64,000 nt of DNA from Anaerolineaceae bacterium UBA6105 (GCA_002423495.1 DIWN01000041.1:1-64000), one strand, 5' to 3'; counted from the stretch's first letter, positions 52,694 to 61,717 are shown. The notes: a model not told the origin generated them from the sequence alone. Numbers and translations: made by a program.

Positions 52694-53662
52694 ATGAACC
52701 CGAGCATTTTTTTACTATCTTCTGCTGTTTTACTCCCTCTCTCTACTGAATCAGAGGGCTGTCCGACTTGGTTGATAATCGTGGTAATTGTTATCATTTT
52801 ATACTCTTCAGATCAGCAGTCTCAGAACAAAAACAAAACAAGCGACAAATCAAAACCTGATTATTTAAAAACACCAACAACATATTCTTCACCAAGCCCC
52901 ACAAGTTATCGCCGATATGTAGAGGATGTAAGTCCCCCATATGATGATGAAATCGATGAAATTCTGTCTGAGCGCGATGAGATTGATTGGCAGGAAAGCG
53001 ATCAGAATAATATTTCAAAGCAGACTGAGCCCTACAAAGCAACCACGTCCCAATTCTCTCAGAGAACTCTACCAGTCTCTCTAGCTCTTAAGCCTGTCCA
53101 AGTTCGTTCCTTAGATGAACGATACCAAGAAGTATTAAGCAAAAATCTCAAATCTAATTGGCAGTCATTTGATTACATTATTCGAAACAACCACATTGAT
53201 TACCTTTACCATTTCACTGATATGAGTAATGTAGAATCGATTTTTAAACATGGAGGATTATATAGCTGGAAATCTTGTCTGGAGAGAGAAATAAGAATCG
53301 CTTGTCCAGGTGGAAATTCATTGTCGAGAGGACTCGATATTCGCAAAAACTTGAATGATTACATCCATCTCGGCTTTAACAAAAAGCACCCAATGCTTTA
53401 TGTTGCAGAGGAAGAAAAGCGTATCCGCAAAGCTAAAATTCTAAGAATTGATACTTCAGTAATTTTTTGGGATTCAACCCTTTTTAGCGATAAAAATGCC
53501 ACCTCTAACCAAGCAAGAATTGGGGGAACAATAAACGATTTTCGTTGTATTAATTTTGGAATTGCTTGTGGTTCAACTTGGAACGGTCCTGATGAGAAAT
53601 CGGCTTTCCAAGCTGAGGTTTTAGTCCGTTCGCATATTCCAATAGAATACATTTCCTTTTAG
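52694..53662 (+). CDS. DarT1-type ADP-ribosyltransferase toxin with N-terminal membrane segment
   Basis: A 322-residue protein. Residues about 150-322 match the DarT nucleic-acid ADP-ribosyltransferase fold: YLYHFTDMSNVESIFKHGGLYSW (His173 binds NAD+), SRGLD (211-215), DYIHLGFNKKHPMLYV, FSDKNATSN (264-272) and QAEVLVRSHIP with the likely catalytic Glu308. DarT enzymes use NAD+ to modify bases in DNA and block replication. Unusual for the family, residues 5-16 and 26-37 are hydrophobic, followed by a Ser/Pro/Asp-rich linker of about 110 residues. No Shine-Dalgarno precedes the ATG; an in-frame TTG (52769) is an alternative. The antitoxin follows 11 bp downstream. Low GC suggests transfer. Confidence 0.85.
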   Translation: MNPSIFLLSSAVLLPLSTESEGCPTWLIIVVIVIILYSSDQQSQNKNKTSDKSKPDYLKTPTTYSSPSPTSYRRYVEDVSPPYDDEIDEILSERDEIDWQESDQNNISKQTEPYKATTSQFSQRTLPVSLALKPVQVRSLDERYQEVLSKNLKSNWQSFDYIIRNNHIDYLYHFTDMSNVESIFKHGGLYSWKSCLEREIRIACPGGNSLSRGLDIRKNLNDYIHLGFNKKHPMLYVAEEEKRIRKAKILRIDTSVIFWDSTLFSDKNATSNQARIGGTINDFRCINFGIACGSTWNGPDEKSAFQAEVLVRSHIPIEYISF

Positions 53663-53673
53663 AAGGTTTTTTC

Positions 53674-54357
53674 ATGGCTACAAGACCGGTTTTCATACCA
53701 TCAAATTCACGAAGCACCTTGGTTCAGGAGGTTCAAGTCAACTTTGAGTGGCATTCAGGTTTCTCAATTGTTCAAAAACAAAAAAATATAAGGGCACTGC
53801 ATTTTCAAGCCTCGATACTGGGCTATACTCCAATCCTAGAAATTTCAACTAAATCAGAAAACATTTTGGGGAGAAGTCTGAGTGCATTCAACATGAAAAT
53901 TGAAGTAGATGGTACTTTATCAAATGTAGAAAATTTCTACCAAAGCAGTAAAGTCTTTGAAAATGGGGGGCCTTTCGTTGACTTGTTATCTTCATCCCCA
54001 ATTGAGGCGAAACGGGATGAACGTCTAAGAAATTCGGGAAGGCTTACGCATTTTTATCTTTCCGGAAGAATCTGGGAATTGATTCCAAGGACGGCGTTTT
54101 ACGATTGGCTGTATCTAACCGCGTTAAGCCAAAACCCCAATGAGAGCAATAAGTTATCGGACTACAATGGTTTTTCGGATATTGAATATAACCCAACAAA
54201 GTCAGTAAATTGTCAAGCTCGTTCCGCCGCAATGTACGTTTCTCTCTGTGAACTTAACCGCCTAGAAGAAGCTTTATTGAACACTGAGTTCTTTTTAAGT
54301 TTATACACTGAGGTGGACAAGGATCTGCCTACTCAAATGTCATTTTTTGGGCGTTAA
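53674..54357 (+). CDS. DarT1-associated NADAR-type antitoxin
   Basis: A 227-residue protein matching the NADAR domains that accompany DarT1 toxins. N-terminal ATRPVFIPSNS; GFSIVQKQKNIRALH (30-43); PILEISTKS and GRSLSAFNMKI; the NADAR-like FYQSSKVFENGGPF (88-101); KRDERLRNSG; FYDWLYLTAL (142-151); and the C-terminal DIEYNPTKSVNCQARSAAMYV (169-189). NADAR proteins are known to remove ADP-ribose from guanosine, so it should reverse the toxin's DNA modification. AGAAGG is 7 bases before the ATG. Toxin first, antitoxin second is the typical DarT order. Confidence 0.85.
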   Translation: MATRPVFIPSNSRSTLVQEVQVNFEWHSGFSIVQKQKNIRALHFQASILGYTPILEISTKSENILGRSLSAFNMKIEVDGTLSNVENFYQSSKVFENGGPFVDLLSSSPIEAKRDERLRNSGRLTHFYLSGRIWELIPRTAFYDWLYLTALSQNPNESNKLSDYNGFSDIEYNPTKSVNCQARSAAMYVSLCELNRLEEALLNTEFFLSLYTEVDKDLPTQMSFFGR

Positions 54358-54480
54358 TACTCTATCAACGAGGACTCAGTCGCTAAACTCAAGTTCCATC
54401 CCACCCACAATTTGCAGATTTTTACAATCAAAGGTGATAAATCTGTCCACTGATCGTCCATGTATCACCTATTTAACCTG

Positions 54481-55275
54481 TTAGATATACAGATCCCGGC
54501 GGTCGTAGGTGAAGTATGCCGCAAACAAGCAGATCACGACGGTCACGCCCGTCAGCACCAGGGCGTAAGGTTCAAAGCGCCCGCTCCTGAAGAACTCACT
54601 GGCATTAAACCAACTGAAGGGGGTCAGAAACTTGAGCCAACTCAGTTTCTCATGCATTCCTGCAAAAATACTGATAAAGTAGAGCCCCAAAATCAGCCCG
54701 ATTGCCATCGACCCCACCCTGCGCGGTGTTTTTGAGGCACATGCCAGCAAGGTGCCCAGGCTTAGAAACACCAATTCGATCATGAACATCGCCAGCATTT
54801 CAAGCCGTAGAAAATCAAACAGAGATTTTCCGGGATCATAGCTGCGTGAAGCGACAACTGAAATGACCCAGGTGAACAGTACAAACAGGGCACAGTTGGT
54901 CAGGGCTGCCAGCAGTTTGGCAGTGACAATCTGCCTGCGCGGGATGGGAAGCACCAGCGTGAATTCCACTGTGCGCTCGCGCTCTTCTTTGGCGATTGCT
55001 TCGCTGCCCCAAAGCGCAGCCGCCATCGCGCCCATTAAGGCGAAAAAGACAAACATGGCGCCAAAGAAGCCTTCAAGCGTCGTCAGGTTAAAGGCGCGCA
55101 TGCTCAAGGCTTCCATGAGTTGCGGCGGCATGCTGTCCAAAATCGCCAGGCTCTCAGGGTTGCTCTCAAAGGCGGAGAACTTGACAACTGCCACGACAAT
55201 CAAAAGAGCAATCACCACCGTCCAAATGAGCAGCGACTTAATTCCGGCTTTCAGTTCTCGAAAATACATTCTCAT
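54481..55275 (-). CDS. ABC-2 type transporter permease subunit
   Basis: A 264-residue permease with six spans. The N-terminus RELKAGIKSLLIWTVVIALLIV leads to an extracytoplasmic loop and the MRAFNLTTLEGFFGAMFVFFALMGAMAAALWG segment shared with the next permease. EERERTVEFTLVLPIPRRQIVTAKLLAAL is the conserved ABC-2 cytoplasmic loop. It belongs with the adjacent permease and ATPase as an exporter, possibly for a peptide antibiotic or lipid. It is the last gene of the operon. Confidence 0.87.
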   Translation of the reverse strand: MRMYFRELKAGIKSLLIWTVVIALLIVVAVVKFSAFESNPESLAILDSMPPQLMEALSMRAFNLTTLEGFFGAMFVFFALMGAMAAALWGSEAIAKEERERTVEFTLVLPIPRRQIVTAKLLAALTNCALFVLFTWVISVVASRSYDPGKSLFDFLRLEMLAMFMIELVFLSLGTLLACASKTPRRVGSMAIGLILGLYFISIFAGMHEKLSWLKFLTPFSWFNASEFFRSGRFEPYALVLTGVTVVICLFAAYFTYDRRDLYI

Positions 55276-55284
55276 ATCCTGCTC

Positions 55285-56094
55285 CTAAGACGGCGAGGCA
55301 ATGTCGCGTTTTTGATAAAGCCAGTAAGAAACGCTGATAGCCACGACAACGATCATCACATCCACGATTAGCACAGGCATATCGTATTGCAAGTCCCGGA
55401 TGATCTTCCCGGGGTCAAAATGCTTGAAAGGGCTCAGGTATTCGAGCTTGACATCCCCGAGGATTCCGCTGAAGGCACCGATCACGTAAGTTCCAAAAGC
55501 CAGCCCGAGGCTCCAGGGTGTGACACTATGCATGCGGCGGACCATCAGCGAAATCATTAAACCCAGGCTGAAAAATAGCAATTGGAAAATCACGCCGCTT
55601 CCAAGCAGAAGCATAATAGCGCGCGGTTCGTATGGTCCCTCGCCCCTAAACATGGCGATGCTTGCCAGGCTGACAGCCCAGAATAAGATTTGTGTCACCA
55701 ACAAACTGGTCAGGGTTGCCAGCAGCTTGCTGGTGAGGATCGTGGGGCGGCTCAGCGGTCTGGTCAGCAGAAAATCTGCGGTCAGTTCATCCTCTTCCAC
55801 CGATACCAGGCCCAAGCCATAATTTGCGGCCTGAATGGCCAGGCAGAGTTGACAGAACACAAAGCAAAAGCCAAAATAGCCTTCCAGGGTGGCGAGGTTG
55901 AGCGCGTTCAATCCGAACACGGCTTTGAACTCAGGTGGGAAGTTATCCAACACCTGGTTCATGGCTGCCATATCAGCAGAAAAGCTAGGGAAGAGCGCCA
56001 TGAACGTCAGCAGCAATGCAGCCAAGGATCCAGCCCAAATCCCGACGGAGGACCAGCGCTGGCGCAATTCGTAACGATAGATCGCTCTGTTCAT
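55285..56094 (-). CDS. ABC-2 type transporter permease subunit
   Basis: A 269-residue permease homologous to the downstream one. NRAIYRYELRQRWSSVGIWAGSLAALLLT at the N-terminus, VFGLNALNLATLEGYFGFCFVFCQL in span 2, and VEEDELTADFLLTRPLSRPTILTSKLLATL as the cytoplasmic loop. The start at 56094 is chosen because it begins the conserved domain and lies 7 bp after the ATPase stop. The two permeases probably form a heterodimer. Confidence 0.87.
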   Translation of the reverse strand: MNRAIYRYELRQRWSSVGIWAGSLAALLLTFMALFPSFSADMAAMNQVLDNFPPEFKAVFGLNALNLATLEGYFGFCFVFCQLCLAIQAANYGLGLVSVEEDELTADFLLTRPLSRPTILTSKLLATLTSLLVTQILFWAVSLASIAMFRGEGPYEPRAIMLLLGSGVIFQLLFFSLGLMISLMVRRMHSVTPWSLGLAFGTYVIGAFSGILGDVKLEYLSPFKHFDPGKIIRDLQYDMPVLIVDVMIVVVAISVSYWLYQKRDIASPS

Positions 56095-56101
56095 CGGCTG
56101 C

Positions 56102-56971
56102 CTACTCGTAATAGTGCATGAAAATCTCTTCGAGCGTGGGTTCTCCAATGCTCAAATCCTGGATCTCAAAGCCACTCACGCGCTGCAGGACCTGGTTGAT
56201 GTCTCCTGAGTAGAAGAACTGGGTCCATTCTCCCTCGCGGTGCAGGTTGCTTACACCAGGCATTTCAAAGCTGGCTGGCTCATGCCGTCCCAAAACCCCA
56301 ATTTTCTTGTAATTGTTCTTCTGCAAGGTGTGGATATCTGAGATCTCCACCATTTTGCCTTCACGGATGATGCCCACCCGGTCGCAGAGCCGCTGCACCT
56401 CTCCCAGGAAATGGGAGGAGAAAAAGACCGTGACGCCTTTTTTGTTCTCTTCGCGGATCAGATCAAAGAACTTGCGCTGCATCAGGGGGTCAAGCCCACT
56501 GGTGGGTTCATCCAAAAAGAGCAGGGTGGGGTTGTGGAGCAGCCCCTGCACGATGCCGACCTTTTTCTTGTTGCCGTATGAAAGATCACGGATCTTGCGG
56601 TTCATCTCCAGTTCCATCACCTCGGCAAGATAGCTGATGCGTTCTTTATGATCTCCGGGATAGAAGCTGGCGGAGTATTTCAGCAGCTCGCCAACATGCA
56701 TATGATCGTAATAGAAGACCTCCGAGGGCAAGTAGCCAACCTGGCTGCGTATCTCGGGACCCTTTTTGGTGACATCCTTGCCGAAGATGGATGCCAGCCC
56801 ACTGGTCGGGTGGATCAGCGAAAGCAGCAGGCGGATGGTGGTGGATTTACCGGCACCATTGGGTCCGATAAAGCCAAAGATCTCACCTTCCAGCACCGAA
56901 AAGCTGAGGTTTTCGATGCCGCGGGATTTGCCATAATACTTGGTCAGTTCATTTACCTGGATGACGTCCAT
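56102..56971 (-). CDS. ABC transporter ATP-binding protein (drug/antibiotic exporter type)
   Basis: A 289-residue ATPase of the CcmA/BcrA type. Walker A is GPNGAGKSTT, the signature loop reads LSYGNKKKVGIVQGLLHNP instead of LSGGQ, Walker B is LLFLDEPTSGLDPL and the H-loop FFSSHFLGEV. A C-terminal extension (about 215-289) is typical of such exporters. Start at 56971 (MDVIQVNEL) with AAGGAG 6 bases upstream. First gene of the three-gene transporter operon. Confidence 0.92.
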   Translation of the reverse strand: MDVIQVNELTKYYGKSRGIENLSFSVLEGEIFGFIGPNGAGKSTTIRLLLSLIHPTSGLASIFGKDVTKKGPEIRSQVGYLPSEVFYYDHMHVGELLKYSASFYPGDHKERISYLAEVMELEMNRKIRDLSYGNKKKVGIVQGLLHNPTLLFLDEPTSGLDPLMQRKFFDLIREENKKGVTVFFSSHFLGEVQRLCDRVGIIREGKMVEISDIHTLQKNNYKKIGVLGRHEPASFEMPGVSNLHREGEWTQFFYSGDINQVLQRVSGFEIQDLSIGEPTLEEIFMHYYE

Positions 56972-57066
56972 TAAAACTCCTTGGAATGCGAATAAAGACA
57001 ATGAGAATAAGTTGTATCACTATTTGGTCTTTTTGGAGGTGCGACTTGCACGCGATGTGATTTGCT

Positions 57067-57717
57067 TTATCCCCTGACGAAGGGATTATTTGCCTTTTCG
57101 AACCCGACTGTCGTTGCCGGTCCGTGACCCGGCAGAAGCGTGGTCTCATCAGGCAGGGTGTAAATCTGCTCGCGAATATTCTTCAACAGCAACTCGTGGT
57201 CAGATTCTTCAAGATCGGTCTTGCCTATACTGCCTCTGAAGACCGCATCTCCAACCACTGCCATCTCCAGTACGGGAATATAAAACAGCACCGACCCGGG
57301 GCAGTGCCCCGAAACATCCCGCACTGCGACTAGCTCACGAGTTCCACCAGGGACCACATCCAACCATATGCCATGAGTTAGTGGAATATCCAACCTTGGC
57401 ACTCGATCGAGGAGTACACCCAATTTTATCTTATCGGGTTGAGCATTAGCCCATACAAAGCCTTCCGGGTGCATGGCAATCGGAAGTGGCGGCGAAAAGG
57501 CTTCGCTAACGGTTTTTGCCCCTGCAACATGGTCATAATGTCCGTGCGTCAGCCAGATTTGCCTTAGCTGCCAACCTTGTTCTTCTGCCAACTGCAGTTG
57601 GGTTTGGGGCTCAAAGCTTGGGTCGATCAGCACGCAATCACCGCTGTCGTCATCCACCAGAAAATAAACGTTATTTCCGAGAGGACCCAGAACTGCTAGA
57701 TGAATGGAAAGTGACAT
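57067..57717 (-). CDS. MBL-fold metallo-hydrolase (glyoxalase II-like)
   Basis: A 216-residue hydrolase with the zinc motif THGHYDHVAG (HxHxDH), further ligands in SGHCPGSVLFY (His) and VVGDAVFRGSIGKTDL (Asp), and the closing LLPGHGPATTVGFEKANNPF. This arrangement fits the YcbL/glyoxalase-II-like single-domain group, which hydrolyses thioesters; the substrate is unproven. It lies 11 bp after the M24 peptidase gene on the same strand. Confidence 0.9.
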   Translation of the reverse strand: MSLSIHLAVLGPLGNNVYFLVDDDSGDCVLIDPSFEPQTQLQLAEEQGWQLRQIWLTHGHYDHVAGAKTVSEAFSPPLPIAMHPEGFVWANAQPDKIKLGVLLDRVPRLDIPLTHGIWLDVVPGGTRELVAVRDVSGHCPGSVLFYIPVLEMAVVGDAVFRGSIGKTDLEESDHELLLKNIREQIYTLPDETTLLPGHGPATTVGFEKANNPFVRG

Positions 57718-57728
57718 CGCTTACCTTC

Positions 57729-58859
57729 CTAGCCCTTTCGCGCCACAGCCAGGAATTCTTCCAGGCGCATTACCTCGCGCGGGAGGTCCGTCAGGCTGCG
57801 CAAGCCATCACTCTCCACCACGACGTCGTCTTCAATCCTCACGCCGTACTTTCCAGGCAGGTAGATGCCCGGTTCGATGGTGAAGACCATGCCTGGCTCC
57901 AGGATCAGAGGATTAGCCTGGAAAACGTAAGGCGGCTCGTGCGCTTCCATCCCCAGCCCGTGCCCCGTGCGGTGGGTAAAGTATTCGCCATAGCCGCCTT
58001 CCGCGATGACACCCCTTGCCAATCGGTCCACTTCCCCTGCCGGCATGCCGGCTTTGCCGCCCAGGCGGGCTGCCGCGTTTGCCTTTTCCACCAAAGCGGC
58101 AATTTGTTTCATTTCCTCGTTAGGTTCACCGCAGAAAAAGGTGCGGGTGATATCCGAGAAGTAGCCAGCAAAGCTGGCACCCCAGTCGATCAGCAGCATG
58201 TCGCCTTCCTGCAGGGCGCGATTCCTTGGGCTGGCGTGGGGGTTGGCAGTGTTGGGTCCGGTTGAGACGATCGGCGCAAAGGGCAGCTCCGCCTCCGAGC
58301 CTGCCCGGAAGAGCTGCACCATTAATTCAGCCGAGATATGCAGCTCGCTCTGCCCGGGTTTCACAGTTTCGAGGGTATTGAGCAGTGCGTTTTGCGCGAT
58401 GATGGCTGCCTGGCGCATGGCTTTCAGCTCTTCAGCTCCTTTGCGCATCCGCAACCCAGCCACAGCGGCGCTTCCGACTACAAATTCAGCTTCTGGCAGC
58501 GCATTCCGCAGCAGGTCCAGCTCCAGAAAGCGCAGCCCAGTCGGCTCAACGCCTACGCGCAGCGCCTTACCCGAAATTTCGGACAAGGCTGATTCAAAGA
58601 TACCTTGCCAGGTTGCCGGATCGTCCCCAAAAGGGATAATTTCAGCATCAAAGGGCAATTGCGCCACTTTTGCCCGTTCGAGTTCGGGCAGGATGACTTT
58701 CACCCGCCCACTGCTGCCAACCAGAACGACCACCGGGCGCTCCATCAGGTGAAAACTTAGCCCGGTCAGATAGCGCAGGCTCGGACCGGGGTTGAGCGCC
58801 ATCCAATCCAGGTCTCTTTGTGCCAACTGATCCGCTAAAGCTTCGATTTGTTTATCCAT
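57729..58859 (-). CDS. M24 family aminopeptidase (Xaa-Pro dipeptidase-like)
   Basis: A 376-residue peptidase. The N-terminal creatinase-like domain (1-140) begins MDKQIEALADQLAQRDLDWMALNPGPSLRYLTGLSFH. The pita-bread catalytic domain has metal ligands Asp and Asp in LLIDWGASFAGYFSDITRTF, His in HRTGHGLGMEAHEPP, Glu in FTIEPGIYLPGKYGVRIEDDV. This matches PepQ/PepP-type enzymes acting on Xaa-Pro bonds, consistent with the peptide-degrading genes nearby. Confidence 0.92.
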   Translation of the reverse strand: MDKQIEALADQLAQRDLDWMALNPGPSLRYLTGLSFHLMERPVVVLVGSSGRVKVILPELERAKVAQLPFDAEIIPFGDDPATWQGIFESALSEISGKALRVGVEPTGLRFLELDLLRNALPEAEFVVGSAAVAGLRMRKGAEELKAMRQAAIIAQNALLNTLETVKPGQSELHISAELMVQLFRAGSEAELPFAPIVSTGPNTANPHASPRNRALQEGDMLLIDWGASFAGYFSDITRTFFCGEPNEEMKQIAALVEKANAAARLGGKAGMPAGEVDRLARGVIAEGGYGEYFTHRTGHGLGMEAHEPPYVFQANPLILEPGMVFTIEPGIYLPGKYGVRIEDDVVVESDGLRSLTDLPREVMRLEEFLAVARKG

Positions 58860-58990
58860 AACAACCTCTTGTTAGATTTCCATTCAATGAAGGTATTTTA
58901 CCCTCCCGCGCATCCACAGGGAGTAAATAAGGGACATCTTACTGAGATTGAGGATTGTTTCAACCGCCCGGGTCACATCATTTTAGCCTT

Positions 58991-59022
58991 AAAAGATCAG
59001 GCGGGCTTTCAGCCCGCCTGAT
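58991..59022 (-). terminator. terminator of the solute-binding/M42 operon
   Basis: On the minus strand ATCAGGCGGGCT-GAA-AGCCCGCCTGAT (12-bp perfect stem, 58996-59022) is followed by CTTTT. It lies 12 bp after the small membrane protein stop. Confidence 0.85.
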
Positions 59023-59034
59023 GATCTTCCGTGA

Positions 59035-59340
59035 TTATTTCTCTGCCCGTTTGTGGATCAGTATCTCGCGGTAGACAGCCACCAGTACGATCAAAACCAT
59101 CACTCCCCCAAGAATCGCAATCCCGTTTATGTTTACCACGGGCGATGTTATCGGTTCTTCGCCGATTGGGGTCGCCTCGGGCGTCCCTGTAGCCAGTGTT
59201 GCGGTCAAAGTCAGGTCGGGATGGATCTTGACCGGGTCGACAAAAATGACTAATGCCAGCAAGCTGATCACCAGAATGCCAAGTAAAATCAGCACAATCG
59301 ACATACTGCTGCTCTTTTTTGATCCCTGGTCCACACTCAT
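59035..59340 (-). CDS. 101-residue two-span membrane protein
   Basis: Two membrane segments (about 13-33 and 72-91) surround a Thr/Pro-rich extracytoplasmic stretch (HPDLTLTATLATGTPEATPIGEEPITSP). No family is recognised. Its ATG overlaps the solute-binding protein stop (ATGA), so the two are translationally coupled and may act together at the membrane. Confidence 0.7.
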   Translation of the reverse strand: MSVDQGSKKSSSMSIVLILLGILVISLLALVIFVDPVKIHPDLTLTATLATGTPEATPIGEEPITSPVVNINGIAILGGVMVLIVLVAVYREILIHKRAEK

Positions 59341-60668
59341 TTGACACTCTCCACAGCCTGTTTGGCTGTTTCAACGACGTCGGCATTGTCCCGCAAAATC
59401 AACAAGGTGGCATTGCGCAGAATTGGCCCGATGTTATTCAAGATCGCATCGGAGGGATAGAGAATTGCCCCATCAGCCATTTCCTCCAGGGCTGATTTAA
59501 GCGAGACTTCCTCCCAGCTACGGAGCGCGGAAGGGCGGGGGGGAATCGCTTTGAGGGATTCACTCCACTCTGCCAAAAATTCCGTCTCAGAAAGGTACGC
59601 AATCAAGTCCAGCGCGAGTTCCTGCCGCTGAGCTTCCTGGCTACCCAGAGCCCATACCCAGGCATCTGTCAGGGTGATGTCTGGTGAGGTAAAAGCCGGA
59701 TCCGGCGCTTCAGTGGTTATTTCCCTCCCCCGCAGCACAACGTCCACCGGCAGGAAAGCCGTGGTGACACTACGGTTACTAAAGGCCTGCCAAACCTGCT
59801 CAGAATTTTGCATAGTGACTGACTGGTCACTAAAATGAAGCGCGTTCAAACCGTCTTTCAAAGTTTGCAAAGCTGTAGTAAGTGGGGCTTCTTGCAGAAT
59901 TGTCACACCCTGCTCGTTTTGCACCTGCCCACCCAGGCTCATGTAGAGCAGCAATAAAAAGGTTCCCCTGGGATCATCACCGGCAAAACCAAAATAGCCA
60001 TAATTTGATTTGGTATCCACCCAATCGTTGCTGGGAACTAACTGGCTAAGGCTTTCGTACACCAAACCCATTGGGACACCTTTAAAGGGCACCGCCACAA
60101 CCTCTCCCTGGACCATCCCGGCATCTCTGCCAAAGTTGTACCAGTCGAGATCACTCATCACCGTCTGCAGACCCTCATTCCAGAAGACAACCTCATCCTG
60201 GAAAGCCCTTAGGAGTTGCTCCCGCGAAAGTGCGACTACATCCGGAGAGGAATCCGGCGCGGCTGCATGGGTTGTGCGCAGCGCGTCCAGGAGGCCCCCA
60301 ACACCCGAGACTGCTTTAATGCGAGCTTCAATTACAATGCTGTTCTCGGACGCAAACTCATCCAGTCGGGCTTTGAGAATGACAGCCGACTCAGTCTCCG
60401 CGTTGGGATCCAAGTCAGGAGGGAGCCAGAGGATCAACTTCTCCGGGGGAGGCGCTGGTGTGGGGGTCTGTTCACCCACCACTTCGGTCGCTTCTTCTGT
60501 GACACTGGTGGGCACTGGAATATTGGTCTGCTCAGGAGTGACAGTTGAGGCTTGCTGCCAGGGAATCTCCCAACCATCAGGCAGCAACTCACATCCCGTC
60601 AACCCTAAAAGGGCGGCGACAATCAGCACCATCACTATAATTTTGATTTTTTTCACTCTATTAGCCAT
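59337..60668 (-). CDS. extracellular solute-binding lipoprotein (family 1-like)
   Basis: A 443-residue lipoprotein with lipobox LTGC (Cys about 26) and a Thr/Pro linker to about 70. The mature part resembles family-1 sugar-binding proteins: KLILWLPPDLDPNAETESAVILKARLDEFASENSIVIEARI, SPDVVALSREQLLRAF and the C-terminal WVWALGSQEAQRQELALDLIAYLS. No permease is adjacent. The start at 60668 has no clear ribosome binding site, and TACAAT lies close upstream, so a leaderless mRNA is possible. Confidence 0.78.
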   Translation of the reverse strand: MANRVKKIKIIVMVLIVAALLGLTGCELLPDGWEIPWQQASTVTPEQTNIPVPTSVTEEATEVVGEQTPTPAPPPEKLILWLPPDLDPNAETESAVILKARLDEFASENSIVIEARIKAVSGVGGLLDALRTTHAAAPDSSPDVVALSREQLLRAFQDEVVFWNEGLQTVMSDLDWYNFGRDAGMVQGEVVAVPFKGVPMGLVYESLSQLVPSNDWVDTKSNYGYFGFAGDDPRGTFLLLLYMSLGGQVQNEQGVTILQEAPLTTALQTLKDGLNALHFSDQSVTMQNSEQVWQAFSNRSVTTAFLPVDVVLRGREITTEAPDPAFTSPDITLTDAWVWALGSQEAQRQELALDLIAYLSETEFLAEWSESLKAIPPRPSALRSWEEVSLKSALEEMADGAILYPSDAILNNIGPILRNATLLILRDNADVVETAKQAVESVK

Positions 60669-60700
60669 CAATGCAATTGTAAAGCATCTTGCCAGAGAGG

Positions 60701-61717
60701 TTATCCCAAGCTTACCGGCTTGCCGAGCAGCCCGACCAACAGTTTGACCGAATTTTCCACATCGTCCCGGTCAACCATTTCAGAGGGGCTGTGGATATAG
60801 CGGCAAGGGATCGAAAGGCATCCAGCCGGCACACCAGCACGCGTGCGCTGCATGGCTGCGCCATCTGTGCCGCCTGCTTCAAGCACTTCCATCTGGTAGG
60901 GCAGTTTTTGCGCTTTGGCTTCAGCAACCATCCAATTCACCACGCGCGGATCGGCAATGAAGGAGGAATCCCGGACCTTGATCGCGGGGCCATTCCCAAG
61001 CGCGACTTCCATCTTGACACCCAGGGGGGTATCCCCCGTGCGGGTCACGTCCACTGCCAGCCCAAGCTCTGGGTCCACGCCATAAGCCGCGGTGATTGCG
61101 CCGCGAAGGCCAACCTCTTCCTGGACGCTGAAGACAAAATAGAGCTCGTTTGCGCCTGGCTTGACCTCTTTCAAGGCTTCCATCGCAATCGTTGCAGCCA
61201 CGCGGTCATCCATAGACTTGGCTACCAGGCGCTTTCCCAGGTCCAGGAATGGACGCTCAAAGCCACAAACATCACCCACGCCGATCTTGCTATCTTCCTT
61301 GGACGTTGCGCCAGTGTCGATAAAATATTTCATCAGGGTGGGGTGCTCGTCTTTTTCCAATCGTTCCATCCCAATCACGCCCTGGGTGCCGTTCATGAAT
61401 AAAACCCTACCGCCCAGGCATGTCATAGGGTTAATGCCGCCGATCGGCATAAAGCGGGCAAAGCCGTTATCGTCCACATGCGTGACCATCAAACCAATTT
61501 CGTCAATATGCGCTGAAATCATGATCCGCTTGCCGCCTTCTTTCAAAACGCCTTTGCGGGCAATCAAGTTCCCAAGCGCATCCGTATAGATTTCATCGGC
61601 GTGTCCCTGGATTTCTGCTTTGATCTTTTCGCGGATCACGTGTTCAGAGCCGGAAGGTCCAGGCGTCTCGACCAGAGTTTGTAGAATAGTCCATAATGAA
61701 TTATTTTTCTTTGCCAT
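60701..61717 (-). CDS. M42 family metallo-aminopeptidase (copy 1)
   Basis: A 338-residue M42 (TET/glutamyl aminopeptidase-like) enzyme. Metal and catalytic motifs: MISAHIDEIGLMVTHVDDNGF (His, Asp), SMDDRVAATIAMEALKEV (Asp), FSVQEEVGLRGA (catalytic Glu-Glu), AVDVTRTGD (Asp) and IPCRYIHSPSEMV (His). M42 enzymes form hollow dodecamers that trim peptides in the cytoplasm. It overlaps copy 2 by 17 bp; AGGAGAA precedes its ATG. Confidence 0.93.
   Translation of the reverse strand: MAKKNNSLWTILQTLVETPGPSGSEHVIREKIKAEIQGHADEIYTDALGNLIARKGVLKEGGKRIMISAHIDEIGLMVTHVDDNGFARFMPIGGINPMTCLGGRVLFMNGTQGVIGMERLEKDEHPTLMKYFIDTGATSKEDSKIGVGDVCGFERPFLDLGKRLVAKSMDDRVAATIAMEALKEVKPGANELYFVFSVQEEVGLRGAITAAYGVDPELGLAVDVTRTGDTPLGVKMEVALGNGPAIKVRDSSFIADPRVVNWMVAEAKAQKLPYQMEVLEAGGTDGAAMQRTRAGVPAGCLSIPCRYIHSPSEMVDRDDVENSVKLLVGLLGKPVSLG

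Noticed and set aside
52540..52749. 69-codon frame before the DarT1 gene
   Set aside because: No family match and overlaps the toxin start in a different frame; could be a small gene, but nothing supports it.
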